DNA of 15,885 nt from Amoeboradix gromovi. Lineage: Eukaryota; Sanchytriomycota; Sanchytriomycetes; Sanchytriales; Sanchytriaceae. A model generated the notes under the pieces. The model saw only the letters and a list, made by a program, of their open reading frames with translations, had not been told where the DNA came from and did no database searches. Below are positions 1 through 8,316 of the stretch, in pieces; within the stretch, counting starts at the first letter, position 1; every line of letters starts with the position of its first letter. The DNA lies in assembly GCA_018985225.1 (NCBI GenBank), contig JADGIF010000173.1, positions 1-15,885 of the forward strand, written 5' to 3'. The translations under genes were made by a program, and so were the position numbers.

Positions 1-1227
1 GACACACGATACGCACACAAAGTACTCTCTACTCATCCGATATCAGAAGCATTGTCTATAATTGACGACTTGGATGCCGAGTTTGCATTAACGTGGGTGG
101 ATGAGAATAAAATTTATTTTGGTCGAGATTATTTTGGTAGAAGATCACTACTCTACAAAGTACTTGATGACAAACTGATAGTTTCCTCACTTAGTGTTAC
201 ACGAGATATGATAGAATGTAGTTGCAATGAATGGTATGTTTATGACATAATTTTAAATGAATTATCTTTGATTCCACGTCGATCAAAGATGCCCAAGTAT
301 GAGTATAAACTTACAGATGAACATGCCATGCTAGATATAACCCAATACTTAAATCGACATTCTGAAGTAATAGCGGAGTTTGAATCAGTTTTCAAATTGG
401 CTGTTAATCAAAGATTATTTACAACATCAAAAGACTCATACGCAGTTCTCTTTTCAGGCGGACTAGACTGCTCATTAATTGTTCTGTATCTTCATGACTT
501 GCTCCCACCAGATTGCTCAATTGATTTACTAAATGTGGCATTTGAGCATCGTAATTCAACTGTCAAGTATGACGTGCCAGATAGAAGAACTGCTATAAAC
601 AGACACAGAGAGTTGCAGAGCATGCTAGATAATCGTAAACTTAACTTGGTGCTAATAAATGTTCCATTTGCGCAATATTTAGACCAAAAGCCTAAAATAA
701 TAAATCTGATGAAACCTCACGATACTGTGATGGACCTGAGCATATCAATTGCATTTTGGTTTGCTGCACGAGGAATAGGCGAAGTGAACAATAAGCCTTA
801 TCATTCTAAACATAGAATATTATTTTCAGGCCTTGGTGCGGATGAGTTATTCGGTGGATACTCCAGACACAGAAGCAGTTTTGAACTAAATGAATGGAAG
901 GGACTAAATGATGCGTTAGAAATGGATTTATTGAGGCTTAACACTCGTAACTTGGGAAGAGATGATCGTATCATAGCCGATGTTGGCAAGGAAGTGAGAT
1001 ATCCATTTTTACATCCAAAGATAATTGAATTTGCTTGCAAATGTCCTGTAAATATCAAATGCGATCCAAGGTATCCTGTTGGTGATGGGGACAAGCGTAT
1101 ATTGAGAGGGTTGGCATTAAAGAGCGGATTAGTAAATGCTAGCAAAGAACCGAAAAGAGCCATCCAGTTTGGTAGTAAAACTGCTAAACTAGAAGATAGT
1201 AAGCAGAAGGGAGGGGACAAATTGTAA
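1..1227 (+). CDS. ASNSD1-like asparagine synthetase domain protein (5' partial)
   Basis: The frame is open from base 1, so the N-terminus (most of the glutamine-amidotransferase half) lies outside the window; 408 residues are visible. The sequence shows the family block GRDYFGRRSLL near residue 40-50. It also shows a PP-loop LFSGGLDCS at 451-474, the stretch DLLNVAF, and the C-terminal synthetase signatures GLGADELFGGYSRHR, NLGRDDR, KEVRYPFLHP and PKRAIQFGSKTAKLE. These match the eukaryotic ASNSD1 family better than ordinary asparagine synthetases, notably RHR after GGYS, NLGRDDR, and the KRAIQFGS tail. The family role is not well established; an ATP-pyrophosphatase fold is expected, in the cytosol. 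Oddity: the PP-loop motif SGGxDS reads SGGLDCS, with Cys where Ser is usual. An AATAAA lies within 15 bases after the TAA. The next gene is convergent. Confidence 0.9.
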   Translation, partial: DTRYAHKVLSTHPISEALSIIDDLDAEFALTWVDENKIYFGRDYFGRRSLLYKVLDDKLIVSSLSVTRDMIECSCNEWYVYDIILNELSLIPRRSKMPKYEYKLTDEHAMLDITQYLNRHSEVIAEFESVFKLAVNQRLFTTSKDSYAVLFSGGLDCSLIVLYLHDLLPPDCSIDLLNVAFEHRNSTVKYDVPDRRTAINRHRELQSMLDNRKLNLVLINVPFAQYLDQKPKIINLMKPHDTVMDLSISIAFWFAARGIGEVNNKPYHSKHRILFSGLGADELFGGYSRHRSSFELNEWKGLNDALEMDLLRLNTRNLGRDDRIIADVGKEVRYPFLHPKIIEFACKCPVNIKCDPRYPVGDGDKRILRGLALKSGLVNASKEPKRAIQFGSKTAKLEDSKQKGGDKL

Positions 1228-1385
1228 TTTACAAAAATAAATGAGGTTTGCCGCGATAATTTGAGTTAAAAGATTAGGATAATTCTAACCAAATGTTACA
1301 TGTTTATGGAATACTAATGGAAATAGTTATAGATCCTTTAGCGGGTGTGGTTTTACAGACTTGATGTTTTTCAAAGCCTAATAAT

Positions 1386-2759
1386 TTATACCAAAGACAT
1401 ACCATCGAGGCAATTGCGATTTACCCAATTTAATCCTTCTCTGCCCTCTGTATTTGCACATCTCATTGTTTCTAGTTTACCCGAGTGTTTATGGACTTCT
1501 CCGGTACCATTTTCTCTATATGCCATATCATCGTTCTCAAGAGTGTAGTCGGCTAGATATCTACTCAAATCCCTCAAATCCTCAATTATAAGGCTTCTTT
1601 CTCTATCACTGACAGTAACAGTGTCTCTTACAATGCCATAGATACTAGTTATCCTTTTTAAAAGTTCTCTAATCGAATCCCCGTAAACTTTTGTGCCTTG
1701 TAATACTCTAGTTTTTAAGCAGCGATACCACATGCATTTTCCGGTATTCCCAAGTAAGATGTTCATATTGTCAGTAAATATCTTCATTTCAATAACATTA
1801 ATCATAACAAGATTGTCCAAGATGCTTTCAATTGTGACAGATGCAAAAAACTGTTTATCGTCATATTCAATATTGTTTATAGACAGAAAATATAAATAAT
1901 CTTTCGCTGTAAACATATCAGTCATAGAAACAAGACCATTACTAGGAACATCCAGCTTTCTTCTGTTTTTAGTTAATACAAACAGAGTAAACACACCAAA
2001 ATGTGGAGTCATTGCATTTGATTTAGGAAACTCGGTAAATCTTTGAGGATTATTGATGATATAGTTGCGAAAGTGAGTATAGTGATTGCTGCAAAGATAC
2101 AAATGGGGGTAGAGATTATTTAAATAGCTAGGATCGTATCTTTCGGTATTGTGAATCAAAAAAAAGACCACAAAGCTGGCGTAGTTTGTTTCACTTCTGA
2201 CGTTTCTTAAATATTCCAAAGCAGCTCCATGTTCGCTTGCCGAAAAAGCATTCTTCCAGTATAATGGCTTCAATCTTATTATGTCTTCTGAGTTGAATTC
2301 GAATCTCCGCAGATATGGTCCAATGGATGAATAGTATTTGCAAACTTTAGATGTGTAATAGTGGCTGCTTGGAAACCAGGGCCCTGCAATTTTAGCGTGA
2401 TTTAAAATTAGATTCATAATTACAGATTTTGAGTTAAAATTGTGATTTCCCAAAATCACTTTAACAACATCTGCGTTGCCAATATTACTAGCCAAGCCTG
2501 TGCAGAAGTCTCTCAAGACACCGTTATAATAGTTTGTCTTGGAGCAGTTTGGTATAATTTCATCGCATTCTTCTAATAGTCTAAGAAACTGAGGTTTGGC
2601 TAGCTTTGGTTGAACTTTCCACAATGTTCGTACTTTTGGATTGACTTGATCCCAAATTCGGGAATGCGATAAACTGATTAGCTTGCTATGAAGTTTATCT
2701 ATACTATTAGAACTATACTCACATTTTGCAAATATCACTGTGGTGATAAGTGTAATCAT
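1386..2759 (-). CDS. Secreted protein of unknown family, 457 aa
   Basis: Single uninterrupted frame from ATG at 2759 to TAA. The N-terminus MITLITTVIFAKCEY is a short hydrophobic signal peptide, and no further membrane segment is visible. The mature protein is mixed in composition, aromatic-rich (many Tyr/Phe), and carries two potential N-glycosylation sites (NCS near residue 72, NGT near 418). The C-terminal third is charged and probably helical. I do not recognise the family. The start is supported by the signal peptide beginning exactly at the first ATG. A TTAAATA (TATA-like) motif lies about 20-25 bases upstream on the coding strand. It is convergent with the ASNSD1-like gene and runs in the same direction as the next two genes. 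It could be an effector or surface-associated protein, but nothing in the sequence proves that. Confidence 0.75.
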   Translation of the reverse strand: MITLITTVIFAKCEYSSNSIDKLHSKLISLSHSRIWDQVNPKVRTLWKVQPKLAKPQFLRLLEECDEIIPNCSKTNYYNGVLRDFCTGLASNIGNADVVKVILGNHNFNSKSVIMNLILNHAKIAGPWFPSSHYYTSKVCKYYSSIGPYLRRFEFNSEDIIRLKPLYWKNAFSASEHGAALEYLRNVRSETNYASFVVFFLIHNTERYDPSYLNNLYPHLYLCSNHYTHFRNYIINNPQRFTEFPKSNAMTPHFGVFTLFVLTKNRRKLDVPSNGLVSMTDMFTAKDYLYFLSINNIEYDDKQFFASVTIESILDNLVMINVIEMKIFTDNMNILLGNTGKCMWYRCLKTRVLQGTKVYGDSIRELLKRITSIYGIVRDTVTVSDRERSLIIEDLRDLSRYLADYTLENDDMAYRENGTGEVHKHSGKLETMRCANTEGREGLNWVNRNCLDGMSLV

Positions 2760-2831
2760 TTGTTTGGGAATCTCTCCTATTTAAGATATCTACATGCTGA
2801 ATTTATGTATTATAGACTTCAACACAATGCT

Positions 2832-2845
2832 TTGAGGTACCTCAA
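2832..2845. repeat. Perfect 14-bp palindrome
   Basis: TTGAGGTACCTCAA is self-complementary. It lies about 70-90 bases upstream of the 457-residue secreted gene's start on the minus strand, within the spacer to the coiled-coil gene. It could be a protein-binding site; position is the only support. Confidence 0.35.
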
Positions 2846-2939
2846 CTAGCGTGACATGCTTTGAAGTATAGTAGCGTATCCATCTTTAAAGTAGTGCGAG
2901 CGCAAATCGCATTTTAGGGAATATTAATATTTCCAATAT

Positions 2940-3662
2940 TTATTGATAGACAGGACCTTGTAAGTTGGGTTGCTGGTAGGTAGCATTACCCGAAGCATTG
3001 CCTTGAGAGTCGTTTAAGCGATTATCTAAGTTGTTGTTTTTCGCAAAACCCTGTTGAGCTGGCTCTTCATAGTTTGGTTGAAATTGTTGCTGCATAAGCC
3101 CTGGATTCTGAGGAGTTCCTTGTTGCTGCATAAGCCCTGAATTCTGAGGAGTTCCTTGTTGCTGTGGAACTTCTTGAAAGGAGTTGCCGGTTTGAGTCAT
3201 AGGTTGCTGTTGCGCCTGTTGAGTAGAATTGGCGCCACTTTGAGTTCCGAGTTGTGACGAGCTCTGAGCCTGAGCTTGCTGAGGGATTTGCTGACTTTCT
3301 GTATTACTTGCTCTATCTAATGTTTTGCTCAACTCTGCCAATTTTACTTCTTTTTTGTGCAACTGATTCAGATCTTTCTTTTCCACTTTGTGCATTTTCT
3401 GCCTATCTTTGTCAATTCGCTTAATATCTTTGTGTTCCGCTTTTTCCAACTGGTGCTGATGTTTCTGAAGATTTTTACTGTCTTTCTCAATCTTTCTTTG
3501 CAATTTGTCTCTATCACTTTCAAGCCTTTGAATATCTTTCTCTTCTCTATGCTGTAGTTTTGTCAAATCCTTTTCAAGCGATATTTTATCCTTTTCCACA
3601 TTGCTAATCAACTTGTTATACTCTTTTCTTTGTTTATCTGTCATACAAGGTAGAGGATACAT
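2940..3662 (-). CDS. K/E-rich coiled-coil protein with Q-rich tail, 240 aa
   Basis: The frame runs from ATG at 3662 (MYPLPCMTDKQ); a second in-frame ATG at residue 7 is an alternative start. Residues about 8-115 are almost purely charged with a leucine/isoleucine periodicity (EKDKISLEKDLTKLQ, RDKLQRKIEKD), a long coiled coil made of loose repeats of the type EKDxxxLxK. Residues about 120-240 are low complexity, rich in Gln, Asn, Ser, Pro and Gly, and include two tandem copies of GTPQNxGLMQQQ encoded by a 36-bp DNA repeat. No signal peptide or membrane segment. The TAA stop is itself part of an AATAAA signal. A TTTATAAG motif lies directly before the start. No family recognised; architecture suggests a filament-forming, scaffolding or aggregation-prone protein. 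Confidence 0.7.
   Translation of the reverse strand: MYPLPCMTDKQRKEYNKLISNVEKDKISLEKDLTKLQHREEKDIQRLESDRDKLQRKIEKDSKNLQKHQHQLEKAEHKDIKRIDKDRQKMHKVEKKDLNQLHKKEVKLAELSKTLDRASNTESQQIPQQAQAQSSSQLGTQSGANSTQQAQQQPMTQTGNSFQEVPQQQGTPQNSGLMQQQGTPQNPGLMQQQFQPNYEEPAQQGFAKNNNLDNRLNDSQGNASGNATYQQPNLQGPVYQ
3084..3155 (-). repeat. Tandem 36-bp repeat, two copies
   Basis: Two adjacent 36-base units (3084-3119 and 3120-3155) differ at only one base (G/A) and are followed by a 9-base start of a third unit. They encode the repeated peptide GTPQN(S/P)GLMQQQ in the Q-rich tail of the surrounding gene, and the unit length is a multiple of three. Confidence 0.85.
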
Positions 3663-3795
3663 TTCTTATAAAAAACTCTCTAAATATTAGAGAAGTCATA
3701 TGATATACTTTTGCACATTTTAGGAAAACTCATTAAAACATGGACATTTAAAGCTATTTACTCATTTTTTAGAGTTTAAAATAAAATTTATTTAT

Positions 3796-4393
3796 TCATA
3801 ATTCCTCGCTTACATCCAGATTTCTTCGCGCAATCTCGTGATCGATAAATCTTTGTTTCATATCATCGTATCTGTCTGATATTCTTTCATACAGATCAAG
3901 CTCACTCCTCTTGATATCTAATTCCAATTTAACCATCATTTCGGGTGTTATGACTTTTTTAATTTTTGGCTTCTCAGGCCCCATTCCATCATGAGGTATT
4001 GCGTATCGATCAATTCCTAAATGAGTTACCAAAAGTACCAGCCATATCCTCATAAATACTATGGACTATATCATGTGCCATTTCTAACGCGAAATCCAGC
4101 ATATAGTCATCAAATTGCATTCTCATGCTTGGATCATTGAAATCTACGCTTTCGCTGTTAGTCTTTGGAACATTCTTCGGTACTCTCTTAATTATTCTTG
4201 GATCTGCTACTGGTCCTAGCTCCGAGAACCCTTTTTTGTGTAAGTATTTTAAATGCTCCTGAACCCCGTCCATTGCTTTTTGGTACAATCTTTTGTATTT
4301 TGGGTGAACGGTGTTGTCTACCATGACCTCTCGAATTCTTGCCTGACTAGGACTTGTAGAAACGAGACATAGTAACAATACTACTAATTTCAT
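3796..4393 (-). CDS. Small secreted protein, 191 aa, with one 22-nt intron
   Basis: Exon 1 runs from ATG at 4393 to 4039 and exon 2 from 4016 to the TGA at 3796. Without splicing there are two overlapping frames: a 127-residue ORF ending NSFRN, and an 85-residue ORF. The second would start inside the first. Removing 4017-4038 (GTA...TAG) fuses them as ...YEDMA-GIDRYAIPHDG..., giving 576 coding bases. The N-terminus MKLVVLLLCLVSTSPSQA is a clear signal peptide with a cleavage site near SQA. The mature protein is charged and largely helical, with no cysteine after the signal peptide and no recognised domain. The TGA is followed at once by AATAAATAAA. A TTATAAAAC motif directly precedes the ATG. 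It lies in a same-strand run with the coiled-coil gene and the 457-residue secreted gene. Confidence 0.75.
4017..4038 (-). other. Ultra-short intron, 22 nt
   Basis: Begins GTACTTTTGGTAAC and ends CATTTAG on the coding strand. It falls in phase 1 (GCT G^GA). Its removal joins a signal-peptide exon to a downstream frame ending at a stop plus AATAAA. A 13-nt alternative starting at the inner GTAACTC would also restore frame, so the donor is not fully certain; the 22-nt choice matches the other introns in size and shares GTACTTTT with the FAH intron. Confidence 0.7.
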
Positions 4394-4447
4394 GTTTTAT
4401 AATATAGGTCTATAAGCCATAAATAGAACTGGAGTCACGGGTAATAG

Positions 4448-4474
4448 ATGGCACAATACTCTGTATTGTGCCAT
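4448..4474. repeat. Perfect inverted repeat, 12-bp stem with 3-nt loop
   Basis: ATGGCACAATAC at 4448-4459 is the exact reverse complement of GTATTGTGCCAT at 4463-4474, with a TCT spacer. On the plus strand it is followed by TTCTTT. It sits about 55 bases upstream of the secreted-protein start at 4393 (minus strand), in the gap before the LRR pseudogene's 3' end. Function is unknown: possible terminator, operator-like site or mobile-element remnant. Confidence 0.75.
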
Positions 4475-4762
4475 TTCTTTAGAATACAAAAATTATAAGC
4501 TAAATCAAGTTATACACTCATCGGATTAAGCTTTTCCGCCCTTTTTTCATTTTAAGACTTCAATACCTTTTCATTGAAAAACTGGAAGTTTATGTTTCCA
4601 TGTATTTAATCCTATTTAGGATATCTTTGAGTGAAGTTTCTTACAAACGGTGAACACGTAATTAGTAAAGCACTAAATATCCTCTGGTACCTATCCGGAG
4701 AAAGATCTCGCTAAAATTCATAGACAGCTCGATCTATTGAGTGCTAAAATGTTGCGAATAAA

Positions 4763-5640
4763 TTTATTGTTTAAATTTGGAACCAGATACTTTGTTCTTG
4801 CTCTCAAATCAGGAGATTGGATGTGCAGGTTTAGCTCATAAGCAGGGTTGGTTCGATCCTCGCAGCCCGATATTGCGCTTGGTAGTTTGGGATATGTCGC
4901 ACTTAGCTAACTGCGGATCATAGCAGGGCTGGATGAATCTGTGTTCCTCGTGTCACAGTAGTACAGCTGAGAGTGGTCATCAATTACAACAGGTGGTGTT
5001 GGAGCGTTACTGATGTACAACGTACCCGGCCTTTTTAGGTGAAGGATTCCATATATGTTGGTAGAGTGCAGATCAAGATATCTCAATGTGTTAGGCAGAT
5101 AAGGAAACTGTCCTCATACATCATTCCACCCAAGATTTAACCTGTTCAGAGTAGCTGGAAGGGTAGCAGGGATTGTTACCGTTTATTCTGTTGAAGACAG
5201 GCATAATTTTACGATAGAAGTTAGGGTTTCTGGAATCGGGCAACTTTACACGTTGCTGCTTTGCATGTAGAGACATCAGGTAACACCCAAGTGGTCATAT
5301 TGCCGCTAACATGTACCCAAGTTAAAGATGAATGCAAATTTCCTTGAATGTCTCCTGGTATTCTGTTAAAATTGAGGTCAATATCAGTCTTCATTCGAGT
5401 ATGGGCTGTCGTGTTTATACCTCGGGTGAACTTTGACGCAACCAGTTTATATAAGCTACACGTTCGGATGTGCAATCTATACCGTGGCTGGTACAGCAGT
5501 CTACTCGAAGTGATCTTATTAGTTAAGGATTGGTAAGACCATATTCAGTCCTTCAGCAGGATTGATCACGTCTGGACAGTCTATAGATATGGTGAAGACC
5601 AATGCTGCCAAGATTTTGAGTGTTGGCAACTTAAAAGTCA
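4763..5640 (-). pseudogene. Decayed secreted leucine-rich-repeat (LRR) gene
   Basis: Reading all minus-strand frames reveals an ordered but broken LRR protein. ATG at 5640 opens a 40-codon frame with signal peptide MTFKLPTLKILAALVFTIS. In another frame at 5513-5442 comes a typical N-terminal cap, VDCCTSHGIDCTSERVAYIN (DCC...GI.C...RV..I.W pattern). A third frame, about 5400-5221, holds LNFNRIPGDI and HVSGNMTTWVLPDVSTC. A fourth, from about 5179, holds IPATLPATLNRLNLGWN and, after an in-frame TGA (5116-5114), GQFPYLPNTLRYLDLHSTNI. A second in-frame TAG lies at 4909-4907. AATAAA on the coding strand at 4768-4763 marks the likely old 3' end. At least three frame changes and two stops show that it is dead unless heavily spliced; GT-AG pairs do not explain the breaks I checked. 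Confidence 0.75.
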
Positions 5641-5814
5641 TGCGCCAGCTGGACCCGATCTTAGCTTCCTGCGAGCTGATTTGTTGAGAATCAGTGGCTT
5701 AGATCAACTTGGAGAAATTTAGCGATAATGATTTTGGCTTCAGGATGTAATTTAAGATTCACGGCAAATGGGGCTTGATTTATGCTTCAGTAACTTTCAA
5801 ATGTGGCTTTTCTC

Positions 5815-7563
5815 ATGTCATCACTTTGGGAGAAATATATATTTACCAATGATGTATCCGCATGCATGAATCTTGTAAATAAGGGACAGAATGTAGACGA
5901 ATTTTGCATAGATTGGATCGGAAGCAAGATAACACCCATAATGTATGCCGCTGCGCGTGACAGGCTTCAAATTGTGGAGCTGCTGAGTCAAAACACTGGT
6001 AATATTAACTTGCAATCAAGCGATGGATGGACAGCATTGATCTGTGCTTGCTTTAACAGCAGAGTAGAAATAGTCAAGTTTCTGCTGCCACTGATAAAAA
6101 CTATAGACCTACCGTCAAAATATGGAAGAACGGCGTTATCCCACACCAAATCCAAAGACATTGCTAAAATGCTAATACAGCATGGGGCGTCTACTAAAGG
6201 TAAGCTTTGGGGTAGTACAGTGTTGATTAAAGATCATTTTGCAGATGTTATGGCCGAGGTAGATCTAGACCTTAAAAACATTATTACGCTCAAGGACCTG
6301 AACCATTACAGATACAAGCAATCCAAGACATTTACTCCCTGGAATGACGCAATACATTCAAAAGACGAGGGGCTAGTAGTATACCTGTTGGAAATGGAAA
6401 ACGGATCGTTGGTAAATGAGATATTTTTACATGAGAACAGATATGTCACCCCATTGCTGTGTGCTTGTTATGCAAACAAGATGAATCTCATAGATTTATT
6501 TCTGAATAATGGGGCACTTGATTTCATAAACCTAGACTGGGACTCCATTATTATGCAGCTGATTCAGTCAAAAACCATAGAAAGAGAAGTATATCAGAGG
6601 CTATTGAGAGAAGAAACATTTAGCAGCTCCTTGACTTCAAGCAACAGACATGGTAAAACGCCGTTAATTCTGGCTATACTGAATGCTAACATTTTTATGG
6701 TCGCTACTCTACTCTCTTTTGATGCCATATCTGACACGATAAATGATCAGGTAGCAGGCATGACACCACTTACCTATGCGATGAGAGCAGGCAAAGAGTT
6801 TTCCATTGATCTTATCCTGCAGCATCCCAAATTGAATAAATCGTTGCTGAAGCTGGAAGATGAACTGAAGTCAAATAATCCGATGTGTGTAGGTTTGATG
6901 ATAAAAAACAAAATACCATGCACAAATGATTCATTGATTTATGCGGTAGAAAATGAGGTGAGCGTTGAAATAATACAACTCTTGATAGACAACGGTCAGT
7001 ACAGCCGGGACGATATTGCTAATGCCATGATGCTAGCTCGCAGCGACGATGCTAAGTCGTTTCTTGGTATAGCCTGCAGTAGGATAAGCCTAGCTGGTAA
7101 ACCTCAAGCAGATATCAAAACAATTCCAGAGTACAAGACTGCAGAGGAACTGAAGATGCAGTTAGATATTGACTATGCAGAAATCAGGCAACTGAAGGAC
7201 AAACTACAAGAGAAAGATTTAGAGATATTGGACAAGTCCACTGAAATAGCAAAACTAAAGGCAGAACTGGAAAGCGCAAACAGAATAATCCAGATACAAA
7301 AGCTGAAGAATCAGGACCGCGTTGCTTCTGAGATCAGTTTTAAAAAAGCAAGCGTTTCTTCAATTTCGCAGTTGAACGATTCCAGAGACGTTTCTTTAGC
7401 CACGCCAAATAAAAGCAGAATATCGATATTTAAAGACAACGATTATAAATCGCATACTACTCTTTATACGGCAAAGGAAGCCTCAACCGCGGATATCAGC
7501 AAGCCCAGAGAAACAGCCAATCCAAAATCTAAAAAAAGAACCTCAATGTTTAGCCTCAAATAG
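5815..7563 (+). CDS. Ankyrin-repeat protein with coiled coil and basic Ser-rich tail, 582 aa
   Basis: The first ATG in frame is at 5815 (MSSLWEKYIF); the frame is open four codons further up but without ATG. Residues about 30-130 contain clear ankyrin repeats: TPIMYAAARDRLQIVELL, GWTALICACFNSRVEIVKFL and GRTALS...IAKMLIQHGA. More divergent repeats follow to about residue 420, including TPLLCACYANKMNLIDLFL, GKTPLILAILNANIFMVATL and TPLTYAMRAGK. Residues about 440-505 form a coiled coil (LKDKLQEKDLEILDKSTEI). The tail of about 75 residues is Ser/Lys-rich and carries two similar basic motifs, KSRISIFK and KKRTSMFSLK, the latter at the very C-terminus. No signal peptide or membrane segment; expected intracellular, as a binding scaffold. 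No catalytic domain is seen. The TAG is followed by a hairpin rather than AATAAA. Confidence 0.88.
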   Translation: MSSLWEKYIFTNDVSACMNLVNKGQNVDEFCIDWIGSKITPIMYAAARDRLQIVELLSQNTGNINLQSSDGWTALICACFNSRVEIVKFLLPLIKTIDLPSKYGRTALSHTKSKDIAKMLIQHGASTKGKLWGSTVLIKDHFADVMAEVDLDLKNIITLKDLNHYRYKQSKTFTPWNDAIHSKDEGLVVYLLEMENGSLVNEIFLHENRYVTPLLCACYANKMNLIDLFLNNGALDFINLDWDSIIMQLIQSKTIEREVYQRLLREETFSSSLTSSNRHGKTPLILAILNANIFMVATLLSFDAISDTINDQVAGMTPLTYAMRAGKEFSIDLILQHPKLNKSLLKLEDELKSNNPMCVGLMIKNKIPCTNDSLIYAVENEVSVEIIQLLIDNGQYSRDDIANAMMLARSDDAKSFLGIACSRISLAGKPQADIKTIPEYKTAEELKMQLDIDYAEIRQLKDKLQEKDLEILDKSTEIAKLKAELESANRIIQIQKLKNQDRVASEISFKKASVSSISQLNDSRDVSLATPNKSRISIFKDNDYKSHTTLYTAKEASTADISKPRETANPKSKKRTSMFSLK

Positions 7564-7806
7564 CGACACGGAAGTGCTTTTTATAGCCACTGTACACAAA
7601 AATGTATAGTGGCGTCGTTTTAATTTAAATCGTGACCATTTAATCTGCGTATCAGCTTTGAGCGTCAAGTTATCCCTTTGGACTTTGAAACCAAACCTGT
7701 CTTTTGATGCCAAAGATCTGTAGCCGCTATAATGTTGACTTGTACTTTGAGAGCATATTAAAACCATTTTTGCCAATAAGAGACTAGGAAAAATCGGTAT
7801 ACTCAT
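7543..7806 (-). CDS. Possible small secreted protein, 87 aa (weak)
   Basis: ATG at 7806 opens a frame of 87 codons whose start, MSIPIFPSLLLAKMVLICSQ, could be a signal peptide. The rest is basic, with KWSRFKLKRRHY. Its 3' end overlaps the last codons and stop of the convergent ankyrin gene by about 20 bases, and the hairpin at 7586-7613 lies inside it. There is no AATAAA after its stop, unlike the firmer genes here, and no family is recognised. It may be a chance ORF. Confidence 0.28.
   Translation of the reverse strand: MSIPIFPSLLLAKMVLICSQSTSQHYSGYRSLASKDRFGFKVQRDNLTLKADTQIKWSRFKLKRRHYTFLCTVAIKSTSVSLFEAKH
7586..7613 (+). terminator. Hairpin just after the ankyrin gene
   Basis: GCCACTGTACA (7586-7596) pairs with TGTATAGTGGC (7603-7613): 11 bp with one G-U wobble and a CAAAAA loop, followed by GTCGTTTTAATTT. 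It starts 22 bases after the TAG of the ankyrin gene, where no AATAAA is found. It may act in 3'-end formation or mRNA stability; the type label is a guess from position. Confidence 0.45.
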
Positions 7807-7872
7807 GTCTTCTCTGCCCACTACTCTTTCCCACTTGTTTACGTAGATTCATTACTTTAAGAGTTGTAGTTA

Positions 7873-8043
7873 ATGGCTGCTATTCATTCAAATTCTTGGT
7901 TTTGTTTCTGTGTTTTATGCCTTTTTGTTAATGAATTCAGTCACAGTTGTGAAATGTCTTGGCCTAGTTTGTGTTTTATACGTGTTGCCATGTGGGACCA
8001 AATTTTAGAAATTTCCCAAACTCTGAGTCTGAGGACTACCTAG
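7873..8043 (+). CDS. Possible small secreted Cys-containing protein, 56 aa (weak)
   Basis: ATG at 7873 opens a 56-codon frame to TAG at 8041. The N-terminus MAAIHSNSWFCFCVLCLFVN is strongly hydrophobic and signal-like, and later residues include two more cysteines (SCEM, SLCF). It is divergent from the weak ORF that starts at 7806, 66 bases away. There is no AATAAA close behind. A GTCTGAG...CTAG stretch of 17 nt ending at 8043 could splice out the stop and add a few codons, but I see no proof. Kept as a candidate only. Confidence 0.25.
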   Translation: MAAIHSNSWFCFCVLCLFVNEFSHSCEMSWPSLCFIRVAMWDQILEISQTLSLRTT

Positions 8044-8316
8044 AAAGATGTGTCAGTCCCATAATATACCTTTAAGCCTTTTCTCAATATTAATAATGCA
8101 CTGGCATTATCTCTTTCGGAATAGCTTGGGAGATTAGCACTTGAGCTGTGTTGCAGTATCTTCACGATAACCATTTTAATATTATATTTTTTTGTCTTTC
8201 TTATATGATGAAATGAAGATGTCGGATTCCTAGTATGGTTTCTAGATGTTCCTCCCACTTAGAAATGAGGACATTTTGCCAGAATGGGTCCCATTTATTG
8301 GTGGAGGTTTTCAAAC

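Noticed and set aside
801-1220. Minus-strand ORF of 139 codons
   Set aside because: Lies wholly antisense to the well-supported ASNSD1-like frame and has no recognisable domain.
4836-4880. GGTTCGATCC tRNA T-loop-like motif
   Set aside because: The flanking arms do not pair and no acceptor or anticodon stem can be drawn; the bases belong to the decayed LRR gene.
8040-8258. Minus-strand ORF of 72 codons
   Set aside because: No ATG-supported domain, no AATAAA and low-complexity basic text; judged a chance ORF.
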